Assembly (NCBI GenBank): GCA_050331395.1
Contig: JBHJGX010000037.1
Coordinates: forward strand, 62,001 to 126,000
Direction of reading: 5' to 3'
DNA from: Thermohalobaculum sp050331395
Lineage (GTDB): Bacteria > Pseudomonadota > Alphaproteobacteria > Rhodobacterales > Rhodobacteraceae
DNA: 64,000 bases
Made by a program: the position numbers and the translations under genes. The notes beneath the pieces are model-generated. The model was not told the origin of the DNA and did no database searches. It saw nothing but the letters and a program-made list of their open reading frames with translations. Below, piece after piece: positions 25,336 through 34,145 of this stretch; the first letter of the stretch is position 1; every line of letters starts with the position of its first letter.

Positions 25336-27567
25336 ATGCGACCGCGTATTCCCCTTTGGCTGACCTTGATGGCGCTCTTGATCGCGCTAGGCCTGCCGAT
25401 GGCCGGCCGGGCCCAGACGCCTGCCCCGACGCCGGCTTCCACCCCTGCGCCGCCGCCCGCGGCCGAGCCCGCGCTCCTCACCCTCGACGATGTGCGGGCG
25501 GGTAGCTTGATGCTCCGCGCCGACGCGCCCGGGCGCTATGTGGCGGCGCCGCTCGTTTCGACCCGGATCGAGATGGCGGTCACCGGTCCGGTGCTGCGGG
25601 CAACGGTGACGCAGCGCTTCCGCAACCCGACCGACCGCTGGGTCGAAGGAGTCTATGCCTTCCCGCTGCCCGAGGAGAGCGCCGTCGACGGGCTCCGGAT
25701 GCGGATCGGCGACCGCTTCATCGAGGGCGATGTCAAGGAACGCCAGGAGGCCAAAGAAATCTACGAGGCCGCGAAAGACGAGGGCAAGAAAGCCGCACTC
25801 GTCGAACAAGAGCGGCCGAACCTCTTCACGAATTCGGTCGCGAATATCGGCCCGGGCGACGTGGTGGTCGCGCAGATCACGCTGCAACAGGCGCTCTCGC
25901 CCGTCGACGGGCGCTGGGAGCTTCGAATGCCGCTTGTCGCCGCGCCCCGCTACAACCCCGAGCCGGTGATCCAACAGGTGGAGTTCGGCGCGTCCGGCTG
26001 GGCCGTCTCGGACCCCGTGCCCGACCGCGATCGGGTGAGCGCGCCGGTCGCCGACCCGCGCACCGAGGCGCCGGAGACGATGCGGAACCCCGTCGAGCTC
26101 AGCGTCGATCTCGCCCCGGGCTTCGAGATCGCCGATCTCGAAAGCCCTTTTCACCGGGTCCAAGTGACCGAGACGGCGCCCGGCCGGGCGATGATCGTGC
26201 TGGCGGGCCCGGTGCCGGCGGAGCGGGACTTCGTGCTTCGCTGGGAGCCCGCGCTCGCCGAGCCGCAGGCCGCGCTCTTCACCGAGCGTGCCGAGGGCGC
26301 CGAGCATCTTCTCCTGATGCTGACCCCGCCCGATCTCGGCGACGCCGGCCCCGTCCGGCCCCGAGAGGTGATCTTCGTGCAGGACGTCTCGGGCTCGATG
26401 TCCGGCGCTTCGATCGAGCAGGCGCGCGCCGGGCTCGAAATGGCGATCGAGCGGCTCCGGGCCGAAGACCTCTTCAATCTGGTGATCTTCAACGACCGCT
26501 TCGCACGCTTCGAACCCTCCGCCGTGCCGGCGACCGCGGCGAACAAATCCCTCGCGATTGCCGCCGTTCGCGCCCTCGATGCCGATGGCGGGACCGAGAT
26601 GTTCCCCGCGCTTGATGCCGCCCTCGAGGATCCGAACCGCGGCGACGGACGCCTCCGCCAGCTGGTGTTCCTCACCGACCGGGCGGTCGGGAACGAGGCC
26701 GAGATGCTCGCGCTCATCGGCCGGAAACTCGGCCGGTCGCGGCTCTTCACCGTCGGCATCGGCTCGGCGCCCAACAGCTATTTCATGCGCCGCGCGGCGG
26801 AAGCGGGCCGGGGTGCCCATGTCTATATCGGCGCGCTCGACGAAGTGGCGGCGCGGATGACCGAGCTTTTCGCAAAGATCGAGACGCCGGCGATCACCGA
26901 TCTCGAGCTCGCCTTGCCCGAGGGCGTCGCGGCGGAGATCCATCCGAACCCGCTCCCGGATCTCTACGCGGGCGCGCCGATTGCGCTCTCGCTGAAGACG
27001 GCCGAGGCCCGGGGCACCGCCACCCTCTCGGGCCGGCGCGGCGACCGGACCTGGCAGACGCGCCTCGATCTCGCCCAGGCGGCCGAACGCCCGGGCGTCG
27101 CCAAGCTCTATGCCCGGCGGCGGATTGCGAGCCTCGAGGCGCTCCGGCTGAGCCCCGACCTGCCCGCCGACGGCTATGAGCAAGTCGACGCCGAGATCCT
27201 CGCGACCGCGCTCGATTACGGGCTCGTGTCGCGGCTGACTTCGCTCGTCGCGGTGGACGTGACCCCGTCTCGTCCGGCCGACGAGACGCTCGCCACGACC
27301 GAAGTGCCGCTCAATCTGCCCGCCGGTTGGGATCCGGAGGCCTTCCTGTTCGAGACCGCGCCGCCCGCGCCGCTCCTCGATAAGGCGTCCTTCTCGCGGA
27401 TCGCCCCGCAGCGGAGCCCAGAGGAACAAGAGGCCGCGCCCGTGCTGCCGAAGGGCGCGCTCAACTGGCGCCAGTCCGTCGCACTCGGGCTCGCGCTTCT
27501 CCTCGCAGGCCTCGCGATCCTCGCGCTGGCGGGCCGGGGCGCCCGGATCCGCGGGGGCGGGGCATGA
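25336..27567 (+). CDS. VIT/vWA-domain sortase target protein
   Basis: A 743-residue exported protein matching the marine proteobacterial sortase target architecture. Signal peptide (about 1-26), Pro-rich linker, VIT domain (about 48-180, with YAFPLPEESAVDGL), then a vWA domain (about 340-510) with a complete metal site D350-x-S352-x-S354. Near the C-terminus, residues 704-708 read LPKGA, followed by a hydrophobic helix (about 714-736) and basic residues: a cell-wall-sorting-type tail. The usual Thr of LPxTA is Gly here. A GGAGA site precedes the ATG. The stop overlaps the sortase start (ATGA), so substrate and enzyme are made together. Confidence 0.9.
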   Translation: MRPRIPLWLTLMALLIALGLPMAGRAQTPAPTPASTPAPPPAAEPALLTLDDVRAGSLMLRADAPGRYVAAPLVSTRIEMAVTGPVLRATVTQRFRNPTDRWVEGVYAFPLPEESAVDGLRMRIGDRFIEGDVKERQEAKEIYEAAKDEGKKAALVEQERPNLFTNSVANIGPGDVVVAQITLQQALSPVDGRWELRMPLVAAPRYNPEPVIQQVEFGASGWAVSDPVPDRDRVSAPVADPRTEAPETMRNPVELSVDLAPGFEIADLESPFHRVQVTETAPGRAMIVLAGPVPAERDFVLRWEPALAEPQAALFTERAEGAEHLLLMLTPPDLGDAGPVRPREVIFVQDVSGSMSGASIEQARAGLEMAIERLRAEDLFNLVIFNDRFARFEPSAVPATAANKSLAIAAVRALDADGGTEMFPALDAALEDPNRGDGRLRQLVFLTDRAVGNEAEMLALIGRKLGRSRLFTVGIGSAPNSYFMRRAAEAGRGAHVYIGALDEVAARMTELFAKIETPAITDLELALPEGVAAEIHPNPLPDLYAGAPIALSLKTAEARGTATLSGRRGDRTWQTRLDLAQAAERPGVAKLYARRRIASLEALRLSPDLPADGYEQVDAEILATALDYGLVSRLTSLVAVDVTPSRPADETLATTEVPLNLPAGWDPEAFLFETAPPAPLLDKASFSRIAPQRSPEEQEAAPVLPKGALNWRQSVALGLALLLAGLAILALAGRGARIRGGGA

Positions 27568-28142
27568 GCCCCTCGCTCCGCAGGGGCGCCGCCGCCCTCG
27601 GCGTCGCGCTCGTCGCGGTTGGCTGCGTGCAAACGGCCAAGGGGGGCGTCCAGCCCCTCAAGGCGATGATCGGGCAGTGGCTCCTTGAGGCCGCCTGGCA
27701 GGACACGCGGGCCAACGGCGTCCCCGCAAAGCCCTGGGCCTGGGCCGACGTGAGCCCGGCTGCGCATTTGAGCGTCCCGCGGACCGGCGACAGCGCCGTG
27801 GTGCTCGGCTCGGCCTCGGGCGAGGCGATGGCCTGGGGTCCGGGGCATGTGCCCGGATCGGCCCCCCTCGGCGGCGCGGGGCTCGCGGCGATCGCAGGCC
27901 ACCGGGACAGCCATCTGGCGTTTCTCGCCCAGCTGCGCCCGGGCGACGAGATCCGCCTCGAGACCGTCGATGGCCGGATCAGCCGATATCGGGTCCGCGA
28001 CGCCGTGGTCGTCGACGCGCGCGTCTGGCGGCTCCCGGTGCGGCACGAGGGCGCGGGCGCGTTGGCGCTCTCGACCTGCTGGCCCTTCGCGTCCGATTTC
28101 GAAGGCCCGCTTCGCTTCGTGCTGACCGCCGAGGAGGTTTGA
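27564..28142 (+). CDS. Class GN (Gram-negative) sortase
   Basis: A 192-residue transpeptidase with an N-terminal membrane anchor (about 8-22). The catalytic set is complete: His113 in AGHRDSH, Cys172 in LSTCWPF and Arg184 in GPLRFV. Length and motifs match the marine proteobacterial sortase family. It is coupled to its likely only substrate, the vWA protein directly upstream. It should act on the periplasmic face of the inner membrane, cleaving the target's C-terminal signal; what the target is attached to in Gram-negatives is not established. The DUF4241-like gene follows within five bases. Confidence 0.92.
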   Translation: MSPSLRRGAAALGVALVAVGCVQTAKGGVQPLKAMIGQWLLEAAWQDTRANGVPAKPWAWADVSPAAHLSVPRTGDSAVVLGSASGEAMAWGPGHVPGSAPLGGAGLAAIAGHRDSHLAFLAQLRPGDEIRLETVDGRISRYRVRDAVVVDARVWRLPVRHEGAGALALSTCWPFASDFEGPLRFVLTAEEV

Positions 28143-28146
28143 GCCC

Positions 28147-29049
28147 ATGGCCCTGCCCCGCCCGACCGCCCGCGGCCTCTGGATCATCGCGGGGCTCGTG
28201 CTGCTCGCCACCGGGCTCGCGTTTCTGCCGCAGCTCGCCATCGGCATGCTCGCGATCGTCTTCGCACTGGCGATGGTCGGCGGGCTCTTGTTCCTGACGG
28301 CGGTGATCTTCGAGCGGATCCGCCAGCGGCGCGCGGACCGGGACGGGTTTTCGGACTTTGTCGCCCGCGGCGCGCCGCATCAGCACCGAAGCCTGATCCT
28401 CGCGCTGATGGACGGGGCGACGGAGGGCAGCTGGCGCTTCACCCCGGTCCCGCTCGGGCAAATCGAGCTCGGCGGCGCGGACGCGCGGCCCGTCTTCGGC
28501 GACCCGTCGGTTCTGTCGGAGGAGTTGGCGGAGGGGCGCTGGCGGCTCGAAGCGCCCATCGACGGGCCGTTTCAGACCGTGGTGCTCTTGCATGCCAAGG
28601 GCGCGGATCAGCGGCTCGCGGCCCTCGCCGTCGTGGCACCGGGCGCGGATCTCGGCCAAACCGCCCGGCTCGAACCCGCCTGGGCCGACGGCGACCGGGC
28701 CCACGCGCTCGAGACCCGCTGGCTGCCTGAGCTCGGGGTCGACAGCGCCACGCTCGCGGTCGGCGCGCTTGAGGCCTGGAAAGCGGCGGCGGCACGCATC
28801 GCAGCCGGCACGGATCCCGGACATCTCTTTTCGGTCGGACCGGCGGACGGGACGAACCCCTATCTCTCCGACGACCCGCGCGCGCTTTGCCGGGTGCTGG
28901 CGACCGGAGGCGGGATCCTGCTCGTCGTTATGCCGGGGATGGGGGATGGCGCCTACCCGCTCTGGCGGGCGCTCGACCGAGAGGGCGCGACGCTCGCGCT
29001 CATCGCGGATTTCGGGATGCTGGAGGACGGGGCCGAGCCGAGCGCCTGA
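28147..29049 (+). CDS. Membrane-anchored DUF4241-like protein
   Basis: A 300-residue protein with two N-terminal transmembrane helices (about 9-30 and 33-56) followed by a soluble domain. The C-terminal end, GMGDGAYPLWRALDREG then ALIADFGML, resembles the DUF4241 signature of a Gly-Asp-Gly-x-Tyr-Pro turn and a terminal strand; earlier, RLAALAVVAPGADLGQTARLEPAW also fits. It starts four bases after the sortase stop, so it belongs to that operon. Function is unknown; the anchor and context suggest a role in the sortase-dependent envelope unit. The family call is by pattern only. Confidence 0.55.
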   Translation: MALPRPTARGLWIIAGLVLLATGLAFLPQLAIGMLAIVFALAMVGGLLFLTAVIFERIRQRRADRDGFSDFVARGAPHQHRSLILALMDGATEGSWRFTPVPLGQIELGGADARPVFGDPSVLSEELAEGRWRLEAPIDGPFQTVVLLHAKGADQRLAALAVVAPGADLGQTARLEPAWADGDRAHALETRWLPELGVDSATLAVGALEAWKAAAARIAAGTDPGHLFSVGPADGTNPYLSDDPRALCRVLATGGGILLVVMPGMGDGAYPLWRALDREGATLALIADFGMLEDGAEPSA

Positions 29050-29076
29050 GGGCAGACCCCGGCTCGATCTGTGATA

Positions 29077-29697
29077 TCAGTTCTTCGCGTAGTATTCCAC
29101 GACGAGGTTCGGCTCCATCTGTACCGCATAGGGGATGTCGCCCAAACTCGGCACGCGCACGAAGCTCGCTGTCAGTTTGCTCTGATCGACATCGAGATAA
29201 TCCGGCACGTCGCGTTCGGCCGACTGCACGGCCTCGAGCACCAGGGCCATCTGCTTGGCCTTGTCGCCGAGCGAAATCTCGTCGCCTTCGTTCACCCGGT
29301 AGGACGGGATGTTGACCCGTTTGCCGTTCACCTTGACGTGGCCGTGGTTCACGAATTGGCGTGCGGCGAACATGGGCGGCACGAACTTCGCCCGATAGAC
29401 GACCGCATCGAGCCGGCGCTCCAGCAGACCGACCAGAAGCTCGCCGGTATCGCCGCGGCGACGCTCTGCCTCGCCATAGATCCGGCGGAACTGCTTCTCG
29501 GTCAGGTCGCCGTAATAGCCCTTGAGCTTTTGCTTTGCGCGAAGCTGTAGACCGAAGTCCGACATTTTGCCCTTACGGCGCTGGCCGTGCTGGCCGGGGC
29601 CGTATTCGCGGCGATTGACGGGGCTTTTCGGGCGACCCCAGATGTTCTCGCCCATCCGGCGGTCGATCTTGTATTTCGACGACGTGCGTTTCGTCAC
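29077..29697 (-). CDS. rpsD: 30S ribosomal protein S4
   Basis: A 206-residue primary 16S rRNA-binding protein and 30S assembly initiator. The N-terminus MTKRTSSKYKIDRRMGENIWGRPKSP is the alphaproteobacterial form without the zinc knuckle; the S4 RNA-binding domain is at about 95-160 (RLDAVVYRAKFVPPMFAARQFVNHGHVKVNG). It is alone here, as commonly in alphaproteobacteria, rather than in the rpoA operon. About 200 bases of leader without a gene precede it on the minus strand. Confidence 0.97.
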   Translation of the reverse strand: MTKRTSSKYKIDRRMGENIWGRPKSPVNRREYGPGQHGQRRKGKMSDFGLQLRAKQKLKGYYGDLTEKQFRRIYGEAERRRGDTGELLVGLLERRLDAVVYRAKFVPPMFAARQFVNHGHVKVNGKRVNIPSYRVNEGDEISLGDKAKQMALVLEAVQSAERDVPDYLDVDQSKLTASFVRVPSLGDIPYAVQMEPNLVVEYYAKN

Positions 29698-29900
29698 GGC
29701 TAAACCTCCTGGAGACCGGACACACGGCCCGGTCGGATTGGAAAAGGACTGGCCTCCTCCTTTCCTCGGGACGCAGCGATGCGCCGTCGGGCGACAGGGT
29801 CCCGCTTGCGCGGACCGCGGAGGCCGAAACCGACGCCCAAACGAACGCCGAGCCGCGCGCTTATGCCGATTGTCGCGGCGCTGTCAAGAAACCGTGCGGA

Positions 29901-30284
29901 TCAGGGCAGATTTCCCGCCAAAGCCGACGCCTGATGGCTGACCATGCGCCAGCGCCCGTCCTCGATCGCGAAGACGTTCGACGCCATCAACGAGACGCCG
30001 CCGATCCGCTCCTCGCAGAGCACGAGCGCAGTCGCGCCGGTGACCACGACCTGCACGCCCACCGCCTCGATATCGGGTGGGGCGCCTTCTTCGAGGATCA
30101 GCCGCCAGCTCTCCATGACCGCCGCCCGGCCGAAGAGCGCGGGTCCCGAGGGATGCGTGCAGCTGACCCGCCGGTGCCGCGCCCAAAGCGTGCGCATCGC
30201 AACGAGATCGCTGTTGCGCATCGCCGCATAAAACGTTGCGTTGGCGGCCAGAACGGCCTCTTTGGCGGTGGTTGGCAGGGTCAT
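29901..30284 (-). CDS. SnoaL/NTF2-like fold protein
   Basis: A 127-residue single-domain protein starting MTLPTTAKEAVLAANATFYAAMRNSD with the typical first helix, then WARHRRVSCTHPSG and the C-terminal sheet FAIEDGRWRMVSHQASALAG characteristic of SnoaL_3/DUF4440-type NTF2-like proteins. The ATG at 30284 follows GGGAG. Such proteins bind small molecules or act as isomerases or cyclases; no activity can be predicted. It lies between the DM13 lipoprotein gene and rpsD on the same strand. Confidence 0.78.
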   Translation of the reverse strand: MTLPTTAKEAVLAANATFYAAMRNSDLVAMRTLWARHRRVSCTHPSGPALFGRAAVMESWRLILEEGAPPDIEAVGVQVVVTGATALVLCEERIGGVSLMASNVFAIEDGRWRMVSHQASALAGNLP

Positions 30285-30373
30285 CTCGGGCTCCCGTTCG
30301 CTGCGCGACGATGCCGCATGCGCGGGCGGATCACAACCCCGGGCAGCATCGAGCCGACCTGCCCGCCCGAGGC

Positions 30374-30823
30374 TCAGTTCAGGGCGAGCCGGGCGACGCC
30401 GAGCGGGACCGAGAACCGCTCGCACCAGAGCCAGACCTCGGTGTAGTCGGCGACGTCGAGCGTGTCGGGGATCGCATAGGCCTGCTGGCCGGTATCCGTG
30501 CGGAGGACAGCGAGTTGCGCCTCGGGCAGATAACCGTCCCGGCCGAGCGCCACCCGGGGATCCGGCGCCCCGTCGAAGAAGAAATCCTCCTCTAGTTCGA
30601 CGATCCACTGGCCGTTCGAGCGGACGATCCGCGCATGGCCGGTAGCAACGTGGTCGGAGCGGCCCTCGAAACTGCCGCGGGCGGTCGCCACCGCGCTCTC
30701 GGCCACGACCGGGGCGGGGGCGGCTGGTGTCTCGGGTGCGGGTGTCCGTGCGGTGTCACAGGCAGCGACGGCGGCGACGAGAAGCACGGGGACGAGGCGG
30801 AACGCTCTCGGTCGGTCGGTCAT
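30374..30823 (-). CDS. DM13-domain lipoprotein
   Basis: A 149-residue lipoprotein with signal peptide and lipobox ending VAAC at about residue 22, a short Pro/Ala linker, and a DM13 domain (about 48-149): FEGRSDHVATGHARIV, then LEEDFFFDGAPDPRVALG and YTEVWLWCERFSVPLGVA. One Cys remains in the domain near the end, at the position proposed to be redox relevant in DM13 proteins. The ATG at 30823 has GAGGGAA upstream; the much longer open frame above it overlaps a divergent gene and is not used. Function in bacteria is unknown. Confidence 0.85.
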   Translation of the reverse strand: MTDRPRAFRLVPVLLVAAVAACDTARTPAPETPAAPAPVVAESAVATARGSFEGRSDHVATGHARIVRSNGQWIVELEEDFFFDGAPDPRVALGRDGYLPEAQLAVLRTDTGQQAYAIPDTLDVADYTEVWLWCERFSVPLGVARLALN

Positions 30824-30961
30824 TGGTGTTCCCTCGGATGGCTGGTGGACCGGTCTGCGGGACATGGGCCCGCCATGCGGCCGCCGCATCCCGCCTCGCG
30901 CCTGGCTCACGCAAGCTTGCCGGGGCGTGACCGCCGGCGGCCGACCGGATAGGACCGGGGG

Positions 30962-31552
30962 ATGGACGGCTATCTCATCCTCGGCTGGGGCTCGCTCATC
31001 TGGGACCTCGACGATCTCGCGCCCCATGTGGAGGGTGCGTGGGCGATGGGGGCGGGTCCTCGGCTGCCGATGGAGTTCTCGCGGATCAGCGCCAAGCGGA
31101 AAGGCTCGCTCGTCGTCTGCCTCGATCCGAAGGACGGGGTGAAATGCCCGACCCATGCGATCCGCTCGCGGCGCGGAGGCCTTGCGGCGGCGGTCGAAGA
31201 CCTGGCCCGGCGCGAGCGGGCACCTGCCAAGATGATCGGCGGGGTTTGCCTCGCGACCGGGACGGCGCAGGGTCGGCCAAAGATCGTGGGCGCGGTCCGG
31301 GCGTGGTGCCGCAAAACCGGGGCGGCAGGGGCGGTCTGGACCGATCTTCGCCCGAACTTCGCCGAAGAGCGGGGCATGCCGTTCCAGATTGCCGCCGGGG
31401 TCGCACACATGCGGGCGTTGACGGGCGAGAGCTTCGAGGAAGGCGTCCGGTACATCGCATCGGCGCCTGCCGAGACGGACACGCCACTCCGCCGGGCGCT
31501 CGGTGCCGAGGCCTGGTGGCAGCAAGCCGTCGCCGCACGGGGCCTCGGGTAA
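30962..31552 (+). CDS. Gamma-glutamylcyclotransferase-like fold protein
   Basis: A 196-residue soluble protein beginning MDGYLILGWGSLIWD, resembling the phosphate-loop-like GYGSL of the gamma-glutamylcyclotransferase superfamily. FSRISAKRKGSLVVCLDP follows as in that fold. A catalytic Glu is expected in the mid-domain but I cannot place it securely. It is divergent from the DM13 gene and has no operon partner. It could act on gamma-glutamyl peptides, but this is inference from the first motif only. Confidence 0.5.
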   Translation: MDGYLILGWGSLIWDLDDLAPHVEGAWAMGAGPRLPMEFSRISAKRKGSLVVCLDPKDGVKCPTHAIRSRRGGLAAAVEDLARRERAPAKMIGGVCLATGTAQGRPKIVGAVRAWCRKTGAAGAVWTDLRPNFAEERGMPFQIAAGVAHMRALTGESFEEGVRYIASAPAETDTPLRRALGAEAWWQQAVAARGLG

Positions 31553-31566
31553 GCGGCCGCGTGCGC

Positions 31567-32166
31567 TCAGGCGTCGATCACGAGCCAGAAGGCGGAGACG
31601 GCGAGCAGCACGCCCATGGCGCCATTGAAGATCCGCAGCCGGAGGCCGTCGCCGAGGAACTGTCCGAGGCCCGCGCCGAAGAGCGCCCAGGCCTGCGAGG
31701 AGGTGAGCCCGGCCGCGCAGAAGACGGCGGCGACGATGCTCGCCTCGAAAAGCGGTGCGGCCCCTGACGCATAGGTCGCAGCCGTCCCGATCGCCATCAC
31801 CCAGGCCTTGGGGTTGATCCACTGGAAGCCTGCCGCCTCGAGAAAGCTGAGCGGCCGGCCCCGGCCGCCGTCGGCGCGGGCGCGCCCGGCCGTGCCGATC
31901 CGCCAGGCGAGGTACAGCATCACCGCAAAACCCGCCCAGCCGACGCCGGTCTGGAACGCGGGATAGGTCTCGAAGACCTCACCGAGGCCGAGCGCGATCA
32001 GGAACACCATGAGCGGAAAGCCGAGCGCCACCCCCATGGCGTGGGGCAGCGTCCGCTGCCAGCCATAGGTCGCGCCCGAGGAGGCGAGCATCATGTTGTT
32101 GGGCCCCGGCGTCCAGGTCGAGGCGAAGGCGAAGCCCGCGAGCGCGAGCAGGGTGTCGGCGTCCAT
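31567..32166 (-). CDS. LysE/RhtB-family amino-acid exporter
   Basis: A 199-residue inner-membrane protein with about six hydrophobic segments. The signature after helix 1, TPGPNNMMLASSGATYGW, is diagnostic for the family, and GFQWINPKAWVMAIG marks the fourth region. Length is typical. It would export amino acids or derivatives. It is followed convergently by the GGCT-like gene and preceded by cca on the same strand with about 20 bases between. Confidence 0.9.
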   Translation of the reverse strand: MDADTLLALAGFAFASTWTPGPNNMMLASSGATYGWQRTLPHAMGVALGFPLMVFLIALGLGEVFETYPAFQTGVGWAGFAVMLYLAWRIGTAGRARADGGRGRPLSFLEAAGFQWINPKAWVMAIGTAATYASGAAPLFEASIVAAVFCAAGLTSSQAWALFGAGLGQFLGDGLRLRIFNGAMGVLLAVSAFWLVIDA

Positions 32167-32186
32167 GGGCGAGCCCCCGCATTATG

Positions 32187-33392
32187 TCAGTCTTCCTGAC
32201 TGTTCCACTGAGCGACCTCTAGGAGTGCGTCCTTGTCCAGGGCGAAATCGCTCGCCCGCCAGGCGGCCCGCGCCGTGGCAAGCGCCCGACCGAGGCCAGG
32301 TCCCGGTCTCATTCCGGCGGCGAGCAGATCCTCGGCGGCGAGCGGAAAGACCGCCTGCGCCCCGCGGGCGAGCGCTGCGTCCAGATCCGGGGGCGGCAGA
32401 GTGCCCTCGGCTGCGGCCCGAATGAGCGCGGCCGAGCGGGCGAGATCCGGCCCCGCGGCTTCGGCGGCAAGCGCAGGCGGCTCTCCCGCCGCAACGAGGG
32501 CGGCCAATGTCTCGTGGGCGCGGGCCTCGGCTCGGCTGAGGCGGAGCGCCGATCCGGGCGTGTCGCCGCCGATCGCGACCAGGCGGCGAAGCCAGTCGGG
32601 CGCAGCACCGCTCACGCGTTCGCCCGCCACGAGCCGTCCGAGCGGCGCCGCGGACGCCCCGGGCAGCCAGGCGCAGAGCACGCCCGCCGTCTCCATCGCC
32701 CCCACGGCCGCGACTGGGTCGGGCGCCGCCAGGAGCTTTCGCATCTCCGTCCCGATCCGCTCGCGCGCAAGGCCCGCAATCCCGCCCCGAAGCGCGGCAC
32801 AGGCCGCCAGCCCCGGGCCGTCGAGGCCCGCGCCGTACCAGGCCGAAAATCGAAAGAACCGCAGGATCCGGAGATAATCCTCGCGGATCCGCGCCTCGGC
32901 CGCCCCGATGAAGCGGACGCGCCGGGCCTCGAGATCCGGCAGCCCACCGAGCGGGTCGATCACGCGCCCCTCCGCATCCGCATAGAGCGCGTTCATGGTG
33001 AAATCGCGCCGGCCCGCGTCCTCGGCCATATCCGTCGAGAACCGCACCACCGCCCGGCGGCCGTCCGTCTCCACATCGGCGCGAAACGTCGTCACCTCAA
33101 AGGGCCGGCCGGCGACGACGGCCGTGACGGTGCCGTGCTCGATGCCCGTCGGCACGGCTTTGAGCCCTGCGCGGACGAGCCGGTCGGTCACCTCCTGGGG
33201 CAGGAGCGGGGTCGCGATGTCGATATCCGTGCCCGAAAGCCCGAGAAGCGCATTCCGCACGCAGCCGCCGACGAAGTACCCCTCGCCGTCGAGGGCGGCC
33301 AGGAGCGTCCGCGTCTCGGCCGAGCGAAGCCACGGCACGTCGAGCAGAGGCAGAGGACGGGCCGGAGGACGGACGGGAGGGCGTGGCGTCAT
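32187..33392 (-). CDS. cca: CCA tRNA nucleotidyltransferase / polyA polymerase family
   Basis: A 401-residue class II nucleotidyltransferase adding or repairing the 3' CCA of tRNA. The catalytic domain shows GGCVRNALLG (42-51) and the metal-binding Asp56/Asp58 in DIDIA; RRDFTMNAL is the motif for base discrimination, and DYLRILRFFRFSA the linker motif. The C-terminus lacks an HD domain, as in alphaproteobacterial forms. The start overlaps the upstream Nudix gene stop by four bases, so the two are coupled. Confidence 0.92.
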   Translation of the reverse strand: MTPRPPVRPPARPLPLLDVPWLRSAETRTLLAALDGEGYFVGGCVRNALLGLSGTDIDIATPLLPQEVTDRLVRAGLKAVPTGIEHGTVTAVVAGRPFEVTTFRADVETDGRRAVVRFSTDMAEDAGRRDFTMNALYADAEGRVIDPLGGLPDLEARRVRFIGAAEARIREDYLRILRFFRFSAWYGAGLDGPGLAACAALRGGIAGLARERIGTEMRKLLAAPDPVAAVGAMETAGVLCAWLPGASAAPLGRLVAGERVSGAAPDWLRRLVAIGGDTPGSALRLSRAEARAHETLAALVAAGEPPALAAEAAGPDLARSAALIRAAAEGTLPPPDLDAALARGAQAVFPLAAEDLLAAGMRPGPGLGRALATARAAWRASDFALDKDALLEVAQWNSQED

Positions 33393-34033
33393 TCTCCGGC
33401 GGCCCGGGCGCCCGGCGCCACGCCCCCGCGCCGGTCGGCCAGCCCCATCAACATACCGGCGGTCGCACCCCAGATCAGATGCCCCTCCCAGGTGAACGCG
33501 TAATAGCGGCGGCGCTCGCCCGCCCGCTCAAAGACGCGCGTCAGGCAGTTCCGCGGATCCATCAGGAAATCGAGCGGCGCTTCGAAGACGAGATCCACCT
33601 CAGAGGGGTCGGGTCGCGGCGTCCAATCCGGGTCGACGAAGCCGACAAACGGCGAGACGTGAAAGCCGGTGCGCGTCACATAAGGCGCGAGCGCGCCGGC
33701 GAGGCGTACCTGGGCCGGGGCAAGGCCCACCTCTTCGTTCGCTTCGCGAAGGGCGGCAGCGGCATCGGACGCATCGTCGGGATCGACCGAGCCGCCGGGA
33801 AACGCGACCTGCCCGGCATGACGTCGCAGATGCGCGGCACGACGGGTCAGCACCACCGAAAGGCCGCCCGGGCGCGGCACGAGCCCGCAGAGCACCGCCG
33901 CGCGCCTCGGCGCCGGATCCATGCGTGCGAGAGCGGCCGCGCGGGCCTCAGGCCCGATCAGATCGAAATCCGACCGGGGCGCCGTCGGTCCGCCCGCGAG
34001 CGCAGCGGCGATCTGCCCCTCGGTCCAAGCCAT
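33389..34033 (-). CDS. CoA pyrophosphatase-type Nudix hydrolase
   Basis: A 214-residue Nudix enzyme. The CoA-specific upstream element LTRRAAHLRRHAGQVAFPGG is followed by the Nudix box (GGSVDPDD, then REANEEVGL). This pairing marks enzymes that hydrolyse coenzyme A and its derivatives to phosphopantetheine. It overlaps cca by four bases, an order frequent in Rhodobacterales. It is divergent from the DUF6524 gene. Confidence 0.9.
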   Translation of the reverse strand: MAWTEGQIAAALAGGPTAPRSDFDLIGPEARAAALARMDPAPRRAAVLCGLVPRPGGLSVVLTRRAAHLRRHAGQVAFPGGSVDPDDASDAAAALREANEEVGLAPAQVRLAGALAPYVTRTGFHVSPFVGFVDPDWTPRPDPSEVDLVFEAPLDFLMDPRNCLTRVFERAGERRRYYAFTWEGHLIWGATAGMLMGLADRRGGVAPGARAAGE

Positions 34034-34087
34034 GCGGCGTAAATGCGCCGCCGCCGCCTCGGAAACAAGCCCGGGCGCAGCCGCTCA

Positions 34088-34116
34088 TTGGTTTCGCAAC
34101 GGTCCCGCGTTATAAG
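34088..34116 (+). promoter_or_regulatory. Promoter of the DUF6524 gene
   Basis: TTGGTT (34088-34093) and TATAAG (34111-34116) are separated by exactly 17 bases, 30 bases before the ATG. The -10 element matches at five of six positions; the -35 matches at three. Confidence 0.5.
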
Positions 34117-34145
34117 CGCCCAACCGGAATCAGGAAGGATCCGCC

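Noticed and set aside
29901..30608. Longer start for the NTF2-like gene
   Set aside because: The added upstream part is out-of-frame reading of the DM13 lipoprotein gene; the ATG at 30284 has a good ribosome site.
30374..31822. A 482-residue minus-strand protein containing the DM13 domain
   Set aside because: Its first two thirds lie opposite the GGCT-like gene and are low-complexity; the lipoprotein signal begins at 30823.
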